A model generated the notes under the pieces. That model did not search any database, had not been told where the DNA came from, and was given only the letters and a program-made list of their open reading frames with translations. This document shows, one piece after another, positions 27,394-35,919 of a stretch of DNA of 64,000 nucleotides. Position numbers and translations under genes: made by a program. Origin of the DNA: Kutzneria sp. 744 (GTDB lineage Bacteria; Actinomycetota; Actinomycetes; Mycobacteriales; Pseudonocardiaceae); the NCBI RefSeq assembly GCF_000568255.1, contig NZ_KK037166.1, positions 4,329,016-4,393,015 on the forward strand, in the 5' to 3' direction. Within the stretch, counting starts at the first letter, position 1. Each line of letters opens with the position of its first letter.

Positions 27394-30300
27394 ATGAACG
27401 GGCTTCGGGTCACGCTGCTCGGCGCCTTTCGGGCGTCGCGCGGCGGCGTCGACCTGCCCGTTCCCGGCGCTCGGTTGCAGGGTCTGGTCGTGCGGCTGGC
27501 GCTGGCCGGCGGGCGTGCCGTCGAGCCAAGTGTCCTGATCGACGCGATCTGGGCCGAGGATCCGCCGGCCGACCCGCCCCACGCCCTCCAGGCCCTGGTC
27601 TCCCGGCTGCGCCGGGCCCTCGGCTCCGCCGATGACGTCACGCAGGTCGCGGGCGGTTATCGGCTGGCCGTGGAGGACGTGGACGCGCTGAGGTTCGAGC
27701 AGCTCGCGGCTGACGGCCGTGAGCGCCTGCGCGCCGGGGCCCACGACGCCGCTGCTGTGCTGGGCGAGGCCGCAAAGCTCTGGGGCGACAGCCCCGGCGT
27801 CGAGCCCGCGACGGTCGCCGCGGTCGCGCCGGCAGTCGCGACCCGGCTGGCCCAGGTGTCGATCGAGGCCGTCGTCGACCTCGCCAGCGCCGAGTTGGCG
27901 CTGGGTCGGGCCGACGCGGCCGCCACCCGGCTGACCGCGTTGCTGGCCGACCACCCCCTGCACGAGCGCGCAGCCGCGTTGCTCATCGACGCCCTCGCCG
28001 CCCAGGGACGGCAGGCCGAGGCCCTCGCTTCGTACGAGCGAATCCGCGAAGCCCTGGCCGACGAGCTCGGCACCGACCCCGGGGCCGCCCTGCGCGAGCG
28101 GCACCTGCGGCTGCTGCGGGCCGAGCCGATCGTGCCGACCGCTCCGAGCAACCTGCCCGCGCCCCTGACCAGCTTCATCGGCCGCGAGGACGACCTGGCC
28201 CGGATCGACGCGCTGCTCGCCGCCGGACGCCTGGTCACCGTGCTTGGGCCGGGCGGCGCCGGGAAGACCCGCCTGGCCGTGGAGGCCGCTCGCCGGCGCG
28301 AGGGCGCTTGGATGATCGACCTCTCCTCAGTGACCGAGCCGGCCAAGGTCGGTGCGGCGCTGTTGGCGGCGATCGGGCTGCGCGGCACGGCGTTGTTCGA
28401 AGGCACGCCGCGTAGCGAGCTGGACGTGCTGGTCGAGCAGTTGAGTGGGCGGGAAAGCCTGCTGCTGGTGGACAATTGCGAGCATCTGATCGACGCCGTG
28501 GCCCATCTGCTCTCGGCGTTGCTGGCTCGCTGCGCCGGGCTGCGGGTGCTGGCCACCAGCCGGGAACCGCTGTCCATCGACGGCGAGGCGCTGGTTCCGC
28601 TCGGGCCGCTCCCCTTGCCCGCGCCGGCCGCCGATGTCGAGCAGGCCCGGCGGACCGCGTCGGTACGGCTGTTCACGGAGCGGGCGGCGGGTGTGCGGCC
28701 CGGGTTCGTCGTCGACGAGCACAACCTGGCCGAGGTGCTGCGCATCGTCGCCGACCTCGACGGCCTGCCGCTGGCGTTGGAACTGGCCGCCGCCCGCCTG
28801 CGCACGCTCACGCTGGCCGACCTCGCCGCCGGGCTGTCGGACCGATTCCGTTTGCTCACCACCGGCAGCCGGACTGCCTTCCCACGGCATCGCACGCTGC
28901 GTGCGGTCATCGCGTGGAGTTGGGATCTGCTGGACGCGGATGCGCTCAAGGTCGCTGAGCACATTTCGGTGCTGCCGGGCGGAATCACGCCGGCCTCGGC
29001 CGCCGCCGTCTGCGGTGCGGATGACGTCCGCGAGCAGCTCGCGGGCCTGGTCGACCGGTCGTTGCTCCAGCTCAACCCCGACACGGGCCGGTATCGGATG
29101 CTGGAGACGATCCGGGAGTACGGGCAGGAGAACCTGAGCCCCGTGGTGCGGGACCGGGCCGCCCGGTACTTCGCCGAGCTGGTCGCCCGCAACGATCCGC
29201 TGCTGCGCGGACCCGATCAGCTCGAAGCCCTTCGAGTGCTGGGCGCCGAGTACGACAACGTGCTCGCCGCCCTGCGTCACCTCTGCGACACCGGCGACGC
29301 CGACGGCGCGGTCGGGCTCGCAGTGAACCTGGCCTGGTACTGGCAGATGTTCGGCCGCGACAGCGACGCCGCGTACTGGCTGGGGCAGGCGGTCGCGGTG
29401 CCGACCGAGCGTCCGAGCGACGTCGCCGAGGGGATGCTGCTCCACGCAACCGCCACCCCGAGCGCGCTGGCCAACGACCTGGTCAACGACCGGCGCGAGA
29501 ACCTGCGGGCCCTCACCGACCGGCTGCTGGGCCATCCCGGGCTGCCGGGCTTCGGCGGCGCGCTGACCGTGCTGCGGTTGGCTTTTCTGGAGGACACCGA
29601 GGCGTCGCGGACTGTCATCCAGGGCGTGATCGACGGCCCGGACAGGTGGCTCGCCGGGCTGGCCCGCTTGTTCCGGGCCCGGGCCGAGGAGAACGAGGGC
29701 CGGCTCGACCGGGTGCGCGAGGACGTGGCCGCCGCCCTGAACCTCTTCACTGAGGCCGGCGACCGTTGGGGATTGGCCAGTGCCCTGCCGATGCGGGCCT
29801 TGCTGCGCCAGTACGACGGCGATCTCGACGGGGCGCTGGCCGATCTGACCGAGGCCAAGCGCCTCGCCCGTGAATTCGGGTCACTCAGCCTCAGCGACGA
29901 GATCTTCATCGACTTCCGCCTGATCGACCTGCATCTCCGGCTCGGGCATGCGGCACGGGCGACTGAGCTGATCGCCGCCACCCGGGACCACGCGGCCGGC
30001 TCGGCCTTCACCGCGATCCTGCTCGACACCCGGGAGGCCGGTTTCCGGGTGCGGCTCGGGGAGTTGGCTCGGGCGGCTGAGCTGGTCGCCTCGGCCGAGG
30101 CCCGTCTGTCCGCTCAGCACGCATTCGACCGCGACCACGGGCAGGCGTTGGTCAGCACCGTCCGGGCCCAGCTCTGCCTCGCGCTCGGCGACCTCCCCGG
30201 CGCTTCTGAGGCCGTGCTTAAGGCATACACCGCCGCTGTCGGCGCCATGGACATGCCTGTCGTCGCCACGGTCGCCGTCACCGTCGCCGGCCTCGCGGCG

Positions 30301-30501
30301 TCGTCCGGGCGGTTCGCCGACGTCGCCAGCATCCTCGGTGCCGCTGCCCGCCTGCGCGGTGCCCACGACCCCACCGATCCCCAGGTCAACGCCCTGACCC
30401 GCCAGGCCCAGGAAGCCCTCGGCGCGGGTTTCGCCGCGGCGTACGACAGCGGCTGGCGGTTGGACACCGCCGGGGCCTTGGCCGTCAGCCGACCCCGATA
30501 G
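27394..30501 (+). CDS. Large AfsR/SARP-like regulator with BTAD and NTPase domains
   Basis: Regulator of 1,035 residues. OmpR-type winged helix (about 1-90: LRVTLLGAFRASRGG, LIDAIWAEDPPADPPHALQA), BTAD helical domain (about 95-245), then an NTPase domain (about 255-520) with Walker A GPGGAGKTRL and a Walker B-like SLLLVDNCEH, followed by a long TPR-like helical C-terminus. This is the AfsR-type layout with a LuxR-family-style ATPase. The divergent operon (quinone reductase, MFS exporter, SGNH hydrolase) is the likely target through the 11-bp repeats. Its stop overlaps the convergent TetR gene by 17 bp. Confidence 0.88.
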   Translation: MNGLRVTLLGAFRASRGGVDLPVPGARLQGLVVRLALAGGRAVEPSVLIDAIWAEDPPADPPHALQALVSRLRRALGSADDVTQVAGGYRLAVEDVDALRFEQLAADGRERLRAGAHDAAAVLGEAAKLWGDSPGVEPATVAAVAPAVATRLAQVSIEAVVDLASAELALGRADAAATRLTALLADHPLHERAAALLIDALAAQGRQAEALASYERIREALADELGTDPGAALRERHLRLLRAEPIVPTAPSNLPAPLTSFIGREDDLARIDALLAAGRLVTVLGPGGAGKTRLAVEAARRREGAWMIDLSSVTEPAKVGAALLAAIGLRGTALFEGTPRSELDVLVEQLSGRESLLLVDNCEHLIDAVAHLLSALLARCAGLRVLATSREPLSIDGEALVPLGPLPLPAPAADVEQARRTASVRLFTERAAGVRPGFVVDEHNLAEVLRIVADLDGLPLALELAAARLRTLTLADLAAGLSDRFRLLTTGSRTAFPRHRTLRAVIAWSWDLLDADALKVAEHISVLPGGITPASAAAVCGADDVREQLAGLVDRSLLQLNPDTGRYRMLETIREYGQENLSPVVRDRAARYFAELVARNDPLLRGPDQLEALRVLGAEYDNVLAALRHLCDTGDADGAVGLAVNLAWYWQMFGRDSDAAYWLGQAVAVPTERPSDVAEGMLLHATATPSALANDLVNDRRENLRALTDRLLGHPGLPGFGGALTVLRLAFLEDTEASRTVIQGVIDGPDRWLAGLARLFRARAEENEGRLDRVREDVAAALNLFTEAGDRWGLASALPMRALLRQYDGDLDGALADLTEAKRLAREFGSLSLSDEIFIDFRLIDLHLRLGHAARATELIAATRDHAAGSAFTAILLDTREAGFRVRLGELARAAELVASAEARLSAQHAFDRDHGQALVSTVRAQLCLALGDLPGASEAVLKAYTAAVGAMDMPVVATVAVTVAGLAASSGRFADVASILGAAARLRGAHDPTDPQVNALTRQAQEALGAGFAAAYDSGWRLDTAGALAVSRPR

Positions 30502-31063
30502 CGCGGAAAGCGGCGTCCAGGGCGCTGATCAGCGGGCGTGGGTCGCGGTGGATGTGGGACAGGGCGGTGCCGCCCTGCATCGCGCCGAGCAGGATCAACG
30601 CCGTCTCCTCGGGGTCGCGGTCGGCCGGGACTTGGCCGGCCTGCTGAGCGCGGGCGACGAGGCCGGCGATGGCGGTCTGCCAGCGGGCGAAGAGGTCGGC
30701 GTACAGCAGGCGCAGGGGTTCGATCTCGCTGACCTGGCCGGCGAAGGAGCCGAGCGGGCAGCCGCCGAAGCCGGCACGTTCGTTGGCGGTCAGGAGATCG
30801 GCCCGCCACTGGCCGAGGTCGGCGCATGAGTCGTCGGCCAAGGACGGCTGGGCTCTGAGCACTACGGCCAGCTGGTGTTCCAGCACGGCGGCGCACAGGG
30901 CGTCCTTGCTGTCGAAGTGCTGGTACAGCTGGGATTTCCCGGCGCCGCTGGCCCTGAGGACGTCGCCCAGCGCGGTCGCGGCCATGCCTCGCTCGTGCAT
31001 CAGCTTCGCCGCCGCCGCGACCAGTCCGTCCCTGGTTCGCTGCCCCTTTGACGTGACCGCCAT
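30485..31063 (-). CDS. TetR-family repressor
   Basis: Regulator of 192 residues with an N-terminal TetR helix-turn-helix (about 8-55: RDGLVAAAAKLMHERGMAATALG, SGAGKSQLYQHFDSKDAL) and a C-terminal ligand domain with a Cys near GGCPLGSF, typical of the AcuR/YxaF-like subgroup. It is divergent from the rhodanese gene 60 bp away, with a short palindrome (ACCGTACGGT) between, so it probably represses itself and the rhodanese-ABM pair. Confidence 0.85.
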   Translation of the reverse strand: MAVTSKGQRTRDGLVAAAAKLMHERGMAATALGDVLRASGAGKSQLYQHFDSKDALCAAVLEHQLAVVLRAQPSLADDSCADLGQWRADLLTANERAGFGGCPLGSFAGQVSEIEPLRLLYADLFARWQTAIAGLVARAQQAGQVPADRDPEETALILLGAMQGGTALSHIHRDPRPLISALDAAFRAIGVG

Positions 31064-31085
31064 GCCGCACCTCCCGTTCGAATGT

Positions 31086-31095
31086 ACCGTACGGT
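31086..31095. promoter_or_regulatory. Predicted TetR operator core
   Basis: Perfect 10-bp palindrome ACCGTACGGT within GTACCGTACGGTCTATTAG, midway between the divergent TetR (start 31063) and rhodanese (start 31123) genes. Such ACCGnnCGGT cores are common in TetR operators. Confidence 0.6.
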
Positions 31096-31122
31096 CTATT
31101 AGAGCGACAGGGAGGCACCACC

Positions 31123-32013
31123 ATGGCCGATCGCGGCGACTTTCTCGTGGAGACGGACTGGCTCCACGACCACCTCGACGACGGTGAAGTGCGCGTGGTC
31201 GACATTCGCGGCTCGGTGCCGCCGGTGCCGACGCCGGGCGCGCCGGCGGCGGCCGGGCTCGGCTACGAGGGCGCGTACGACGAGTACGCGGCGGCGCACA
31301 TCCCCGGCGCCGTCTACCTCGACTGGACGAAGGACATCGTCGACCCGGACGACGAGATCGCCGTACAGGTCGCGACCGCCGAGCAGTTCACGGCGACGAT
31401 GGAGCGGGCGGGCATCGGCGACGAGCACCTGGTGATCGCCTACGACACGCATCCCGCGTCGACCTTCGCCACCCGCCTGTGGTGGGCGCTGCGCTACTAC
31501 GGCCACACCCGCGTTGCCGTGCTCAACGGCGGCTTTGCCAAGTGGCAACGCGAGAATCGGCCCGTGAGCGGCGAGATCCCCTCCCTCGCGCCGGCAACCT
31601 TCACCGCCCGGGCACAGCCGTCGCTGCGGGCCACCGCGCCCGACGTCGTCTCGGCCATGGCCGACGGCCGGGCAACCATCGTGGACGCCCGCGATCCCGG
31701 CCAGTACAGCGGCTCGGTCGTGCGCCCGGGCAACCGGGCCGGGCACATCCCGGGCGCGATCAACATTCCCCGTGAGGACCTCGTCGACCTCTCCACCGGC
31801 ACCTGGCTCCCGACCACTGAGCTGGCCGGCATCTTCGCCGACGCCGGGCTCGCCCCGGACCGCCCGATCGTGGCCTACTGCAACGGGGGCGTCGCCGCCG
31901 CGTCCGTCCACTTCGGACTGGCCGTCGCCGGCTACCCTCGCGTCGCCAACTACGACGGCTCGTGGAACGAGTGGAGCGCCCGCACCGACCTGCCCGTGGA
32001 GGTCGACCAGTGA
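31123..32013 (+). CDS. Thiosulfate/3-mercaptopyruvate sulfurtransferase (tandem rhodanese)
   Basis: Sulfurtransferase of 296 residues with two rhodanese domains. The N-terminal one is inactive (IAYDTHPAS in place of a Cys loop). The C-terminal one carries the active-site Cys in VAYCNGGVAA, six residues long from the Cys as in thiosulfate-type enzymes. EYAAAHIPGAVYLDW and NRAGHIPGAINIP are the matching CH2A-like motifs. It probably moves sulfane sulfur to cyanide or another thiophile. The following ABM gene overlaps by four bases (GTGA). Confidence 0.88.
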   Translation: MADRGDFLVETDWLHDHLDDGEVRVVDIRGSVPPVPTPGAPAAAGLGYEGAYDEYAAAHIPGAVYLDWTKDIVDPDDEIAVQVATAEQFTATMERAGIGDEHLVIAYDTHPASTFATRLWWALRYYGHTRVAVLNGGFAKWQRENRPVSGEIPSLAPATFTARAQPSLRATAPDVVSAMADGRATIVDARDPGQYSGSVVRPGNRAGHIPGAINIPREDLVDLSTGTWLPTTELAGIFADAGLAPDRPIVAYCNGGVAAASVHFGLAVAGYPRVANYDGSWNEWSARTDLPVEVDQ

Positions 32014-32294
32014 TCACCGAGATCGCCGTGCTCACCGCCACCGCCGACCGGGCCGAGGACCTGGCGCAGGCCATCACCGCCGGCATCACTCACGTCCGCG
32101 AGAACCCCGGTTGCCTGTCGGCCCAGGTCCTGCGGGGCGTCGAACAGCCCGACCGCTTCGTCGTCGCCATCGCCTGGGCATCCCTGGAGGCCCACGTCGA
32201 CGGCTTCCGCGGCAGCCCCGCCTTCGCCCGCTGGATCGGCTCCATCAAGCCGTTTCTGGCCGCCAGCGAGACCCAGCACTACTCGCCGTGCTAG
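32010..32294 (+). CDS. Antibiotic-biosynthesis-monooxygenase (ABM) fold protein
   Basis: Small ABM-domain protein of 94 residues (ITEIAVLTATADRAEDLAQA, RFVVAIAWASLEAHVDGFRG). Members are cofactor-free oxygenases or dimeric stress proteins. The GTG start overlaps the rhodanese stop, so the two are translationally coupled and probably both under the TetR regulator. Substrate unknown. Confidence 0.75.
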   Translation: MITEIAVLTATADRAEDLAQAITAGITHVRENPGCLSAQVLRGVEQPDRFVVAIAWASLEAHVDGFRGSPAFARWIGSIKPFLAASETQHYSPC

Positions 32295-33041
32295 TTACGG
32301 CTCCCAGGCGATGAGCTGGTCGAAGATGGTGGGGTCGCCGTCGAGCTTCAGGGCGTCCATGGAAAGACGGCCGTAGAAGGCCAGGACCAGGTCGCTGGCG
32401 GTGGCTGTTGCGGCGGCGTCGGCCGGCTTGTCCGCTGTGGTGACGCGAGCGCCGGCGGAGGAGAGCTTGACGCGCCATGAAGGGCCATCGGTGACGTGGT
32501 AGTCGATGTCGGCGGCGTCGTGGGGCCAAGCGTCGGCGGTCGACACACAGGTGACCAGGAACTCATCCACGCCGTCGAGGGCGACCTCGTCCGGCAAGGG
32601 CTGGGCGGCGCCGATGGTGAGCTGGGCGTCGTAGGTGTGCACCGAGATCTCCTGGACCTGGTGCCGGGCGACGGCGCCGGCGGTGAGCGGCGACTGCGAA
32701 GTGCCCCACCACGACCAACACCCGGCGTCCGGACCGGCCTCCCGCAGGGCGGCCAGCAGCTGCTCCGCCGCATCGGCCAACCAGGCCAGCATGGCCTCAC
32801 GCTCGTGCGGGACCTCCACTTCGGGCCGCGCCGGCCGGACGTCCGACGGCCCGGCGGCGACGTTCCCGGCCCAGAAACGCCGTCCCTGGCCCATGTGGTG
32901 CACCAGATCGAGCAGCGTCCACTCGGGACAGGTCGGCACCGTGACGCCGAGATCGGGCGCGGCGGCGATGGCGGCCCGGAACGCGGCCGACCGTTCGTCG
33001 ATCAGTCGCAGCAGGTCAGGGAAGGCAAGCAGGGTTTCCAC
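32295..33041 (-). CDS. Maleylpyruvate isomerase-family (DinB/MDMPI) mycothiol-type protein
   Basis: Protein of 248 residues with an N-terminal mycothiol-dependent maleylpyruvate-isomerase domain (CPEWTLLDLVHHMGQGRRFW, carrying metal-ligand His) and a C-terminal MDMPI_C-like part (LSSAGARVTTAD, ATASDLVLAFYGRL). The GTG at 33041 gives the usual start (VETLLAFPDLLRLIDERSAA). Many actinobacteria hold several such genes; most are of unknown substrate. Its stop abuts the ABM gene stop convergently. Confidence 0.78.
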   Translation of the reverse strand: METLLAFPDLLRLIDERSAAFRAAIAAAPDLGVTVPTCPEWTLLDLVHHMGQGRRFWAGNVAAGPSDVRPARPEVEVPHEREAMLAWLADAAEQLLAALREAGPDAGCWSWWGTSQSPLTAGAVARHQVQEISVHTYDAQLTIGAAQPLPDEVALDGVDEFLVTCVSTADAWPHDAADIDYHVTDGPSWRVKLSSAGARVTTADKPADAAATATASDLVLAFYGRLSMDALKLDGDPTIFDQLIAWEP

Positions 33042-33086
33042 GACCGCTGTATACCATCGCGGTCGGTGCACGGCACAACGGTTTTC

Positions 33087-33716
33087 TCACCCGAAGCCCT
33101 CACGGATCAGCAGACCGGCGCGGGCGAAGAACAACGCCGTCTCGGGGTCGAGGGGCTCGCCCACGCAGTGGACGGTCAGCAGCCGGCCGCCGAGGCGGGA
33201 ATACAAGGCGGGCAACAGGGTTCGGCGTTCCTGACGGGAGTGGTCGTCACTGCGTTGCAGGCCCTCGAAAACGGCGAAGACGGAGAGTGGACCGGCCACC
33301 AGTTCCGACTCCAGGGCGCGGCGAAGCATGTGCAGCAAAGGCGCGCCGGCAATGAGATCCGTGGCCTGGACGGCAAGGAGATCCGCCAACACATCACCGG
33401 CGCGCAGCGACGCGGCGCAGTGGACCCGGCCACCCGCCCGGACGACGGACAGCGCCCCGGCGGCGACCGCGTCGAGATCCTCGGTGGCGACCAATGCCGT
33501 CCCGCCGTCAAAAGACCGCGGGGCAACGGAAAGCCGTGACCAGGCGAGCACCAGATGGTACGGCGTGACCACGCCGTCGACCATCGTGTGCTCGCCGTCG
33601 GCCACGGCCGCGACCGCCCGGCCCAGCTCCGCGTGGGTCAGCTCCACGTCCCCCGAGCTCAGGGCGAGTGGGGCGGCTGGAGCCGAACTCGGTGCGGGGA
33701 ACACGAAGTCCGACAT
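33087..33716 (-). pseudogene. Truncated acyl-CoA synthetase-like (adenylate-forming) protein
   Basis: Open frame of 209 residues that resembles a shrunken long-chain acyl-CoA ligase: an N-terminal VELTHAELGRAVAAVA as in the start of the fold, HMLRRALESEL, RLGGRLLTVHCVGEPLDPETA and AGLLIREGFG at the very end. In intact enzymes that last motif continues into the YGxTE adenylate-binding motif, which is missing because the protein stops right there. The P-loop (SSGTTG-type) is also not seen, so it cannot be an active ligase. It may be a relic or a domesticated regulatory fragment. No frameshift is evident. Confidence 0.5.
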
Positions 33717-33803
33717 CCAACTGGCTCCTCACGGGGGATCGGTTACGTACATCGTCGACACGGTCACCCACCGCGTCCACATCGTCGCGATGACAGGAAA
33801 ATG

Positions 33804-34745
33804 TCACCGCCCGCAGGCGACGGGCCCGAGCGCCTCGTTCTTCAGCGCGCCGAGGCCGGTGTGCAGGTAGTAGGCCCAGTAGCCCAGGTTGTCGCCGTAG
33901 CGGCTGCGCAGCTTCTGGTTGTCGTAGCCCTCGCCGTAGACCTTGGCGGTGGCGTCGGCGAACGCGGGCATGTCCAGCGGCACGAAGTCCATCCGGCCCA
34001 GACCGCGCAGCAGGATCGCGGCGGCGGAGAACTCGCCGACGCCCTTGATGCCGCGAAGGGCCTTGGTGGCCTGGGTGTAGGAGGCGGCGCGCAGGTAGTC
34101 CTCGCCGATGTCCAGCAGCCCGTCGACCAGGCTGGCCAGGTACTCCGCCTTGCGCGCGTTCTTGACGATGGCCAGCCAGTCGGCCACCTCCAGCTGCCGC
34201 AGGTCGGTGAGCTCGGGAAACGCCTGGAACTCGAGGCCGTCGTAGCTGATCTTGCGGCCGAACATCGAGGTGATCCGGCGCTTGAGCGACGTGGAGACGT
34301 TCTTCGGGGTGCGCTGGGACAACACGGCCCACACGCCGATCTCGGCCACCGTGAGGAAGCGGACCTGGTGCAGCCCCCACAGCGCCTTGACCAGGCGGGC
34401 GTAGTCGGGGTGGTCGCCGTCGGCCTGGGCGTAGAACTCGGTGAGGTCGTCGGACAGGCTGAGGTAGCCGTCGATCTTGTCCAGCACCTTGGCCCGCAGC
34501 CCGTCGGCGATCGGCCGGTCGGAGGTCAGCTCGAAGTCGACGCCGCCGTCGGTCGGCGTCACCCGGAACACCACGGCCTGCCCGTCGATGGCGATGGCCT
34601 TGGTCAGCGTGTCCTCGGTCATGACCTGGTCGCCGCGGCAGGCGCCGAAGCCCTGCAAGAAGCGGATCGACGTGCGCAGATCGAACGGCTGGGCCGCCGG
34701 CAGCACGCCGGAGACCGTGGTCGGGGCGATCGTGCTGGTGGTCAT
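33804..34745 (-). CDS. AlkA-like DNA glycosylase (HhH-GPD superfamily), stand-alone copy
   Basis: Base-excision-repair glycosylase of 313 residues, similar in layout to 3-methyladenine DNA glycosylase II. The AlkA-like N-terminal beta domain (about 18-115) precedes the HhH-GPD core: IGVWAVLSQRTPKNVSTSLKRRI, hairpin IKGVGEFSAAAILLRG and the catalytic Asp in FVPLDMP. It excises damaged or alkylated bases. It is close kin of the copy in the polyketide operon at 49744-50664 (for example LRTSIRFLxGFGACRGDQVMT in both). Divergent from a WYL regulator, 86 bp away, which fits DNA-damage control. Confidence 0.85.
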   Translation of the reverse strand: MTTSTIAPTTVSGVLPAAQPFDLRTSIRFLQGFGACRGDQVMTEDTLTKAIAIDGQAVVFRVTPTDGGVDFELTSDRPIADGLRAKVLDKIDGYLSLSDDLTEFYAQADGDHPDYARLVKALWGLHQVRFLTVAEIGVWAVLSQRTPKNVSTSLKRRITSMFGRKISYDGLEFQAFPELTDLRQLEVADWLAIVKNARKAEYLASLVDGLLDIGEDYLRAASYTQATKALRGIKGVGEFSAAAILLRGLGRMDFVPLDMPAFADATAKVYGEGYDNQKLRSRYGDNLGYWAYYLHTGLGALKNEALGPVACGR

Positions 34746-34786
34746 CGCGGGCTCCCTCGGTTGTCGTCTGCACCGAAGGTAGAAGG

Positions 34787-34804
34787 CATGTAGGTCAGAA
34801 CATG
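34787..34804. promoter_or_regulatory. Inverted repeat between glycosylase and WYL regulator
   Basis: CATGT and ACATG arms flank an 8-base spacer (CATGTAGGTCAGAACATG) in the 86-bp divergent gap. It is a short candidate operator for the WYL regulator; no other evidence supports it. Confidence 0.3.
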
Positions 34805-34831
34805 TCCCACATCGATGGCATATTTGTCGTC

Positions 34832-35815
34832 ATGACGGACACGCCGGCCCGACTGCTCACGCTGCTGTCGCTGCTGCAGACCCCACGCGAGTGGCCGGGC
34901 AGCGAGCTGGCCGAGCGCCTCGGGGTCAGCGCCCGCACCATCCGCCGGGACATCGACCGGCTGCGTGAGCTGGGCTATCCCGTCGAGGCGTCGATGGGCG
35001 CGATCGGTGGCTATCGCCTGGTCGCGGGCCAGGCCATGCCGCCGCTGCTGCTGGACGACGAGGAGGCGGTGGCCATCGCGGTCGGCCTGCGCACGGCGGC
35101 CGGGCACGCGGTGGACGGCATCGAGGAGGCGTCGGTCCGGGCCCTGGCCAAGCTCCTGCACGTGCTGCCGTCGCGGCTGCGGCACCGGGTCGGGGCCCTG
35201 AACGCGGCCACCGAGCCGCTGCTGGGCAGCGGCGGGCCGACCGTCGACCCGGACGAGCTGGCGGTGATCGCGATGGCCATCGCCAACCACGAGCGGCTGC
35301 GGTTCGGCTACCAGGCGGCCGACGGCAGCGAGACCCGGCGGCTGGTCGAGCCGCTGCGCCTGGTGTCGACCAAGCGGAAGTGGTACCTGGTCGCCTGGGA
35401 CAACGAGCGATCGGACTGGCGCATCTTCCGCGTGGACCGGATGCGGAACTCGCAGCTCACCGGGGCCAGGACCACGCCCCGCGAGCTCCCGGCCAAGGAC
35501 GCGGCGGCGTACGTGGCCAGCAAGTTGTACGAGCGGTCGCCGACCTATCGGGCCGTGGCTACCCTGCATGCGCCGATCGACGAAGTGCGGCGGCGGATGG
35601 GCGGCGCGCGGGCCGAGCTCGAGGTCGTCGACGAGCACAGCTGCCGACTGCGCACCCGGGCCGACTCGCTGGACTGGATCGCCTTCCGGCTGGCCATGCT
35701 GGGCTGCGACTTCGAGGTGCACGAGCCGCCGGAGCTGGCCGCGTACCTGCGGGGACTGGGCCGTCGGGTGATCAAGGCCGCGGGCGAGCCGGAGGACGTA
35801 CAACTTCCGACGTAG
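34832..35815 (+). CDS. WYL-domain transcriptional regulator (DeoR/YafY type)
   Basis: Regulator of 327 residues: N-terminal HTH_11 (LTLLSLLQTPREWPGSELAERLG, ARTIRRDIDRL), WYL domain at about 130-215 (LRFGYQAADG, LRLVSTKRKWYLVAWD with the WYL triad) and a WCX-type C-terminal domain. WYL regulators bind nucleic-acid or nucleotide ligands and several respond to DNA damage. The second ATG (34832) starts the conserved part. It is divergent from the AlkA-like glycosylase, which is its likely target. Confidence 0.88.
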   Translation: MTDTPARLLTLLSLLQTPREWPGSELAERLGVSARTIRRDIDRLRELGYPVEASMGAIGGYRLVAGQAMPPLLLDDEEAVAIAVGLRTAAGHAVDGIEEASVRALAKLLHVLPSRLRHRVGALNAATEPLLGSGGPTVDPDELAVIAMAIANHERLRFGYQAADGSETRRLVEPLRLVSTKRKWYLVAWDNERSDWRIFRVDRMRNSQLTGARTTPRELPAKDAAAYVASKLYERSPTYRAVATLHAPIDEVRRRMGGARAELEVVDEHSCRLRTRADSLDWIAFRLAMLGCDFEVHEPPELAAYLRGLGRRVIKAAGEPEDVQLPT

Positions 35816-35919
35816 CGGCATGACGCTTTGCACCCAAACCTGGCCCGCACGCTGGCCGCCGCCGCCTTCACGCCCCTAGCCTCGATGGTGGGAAAGTCCT
35901 GTCGTCGAAGGAGGAAACC

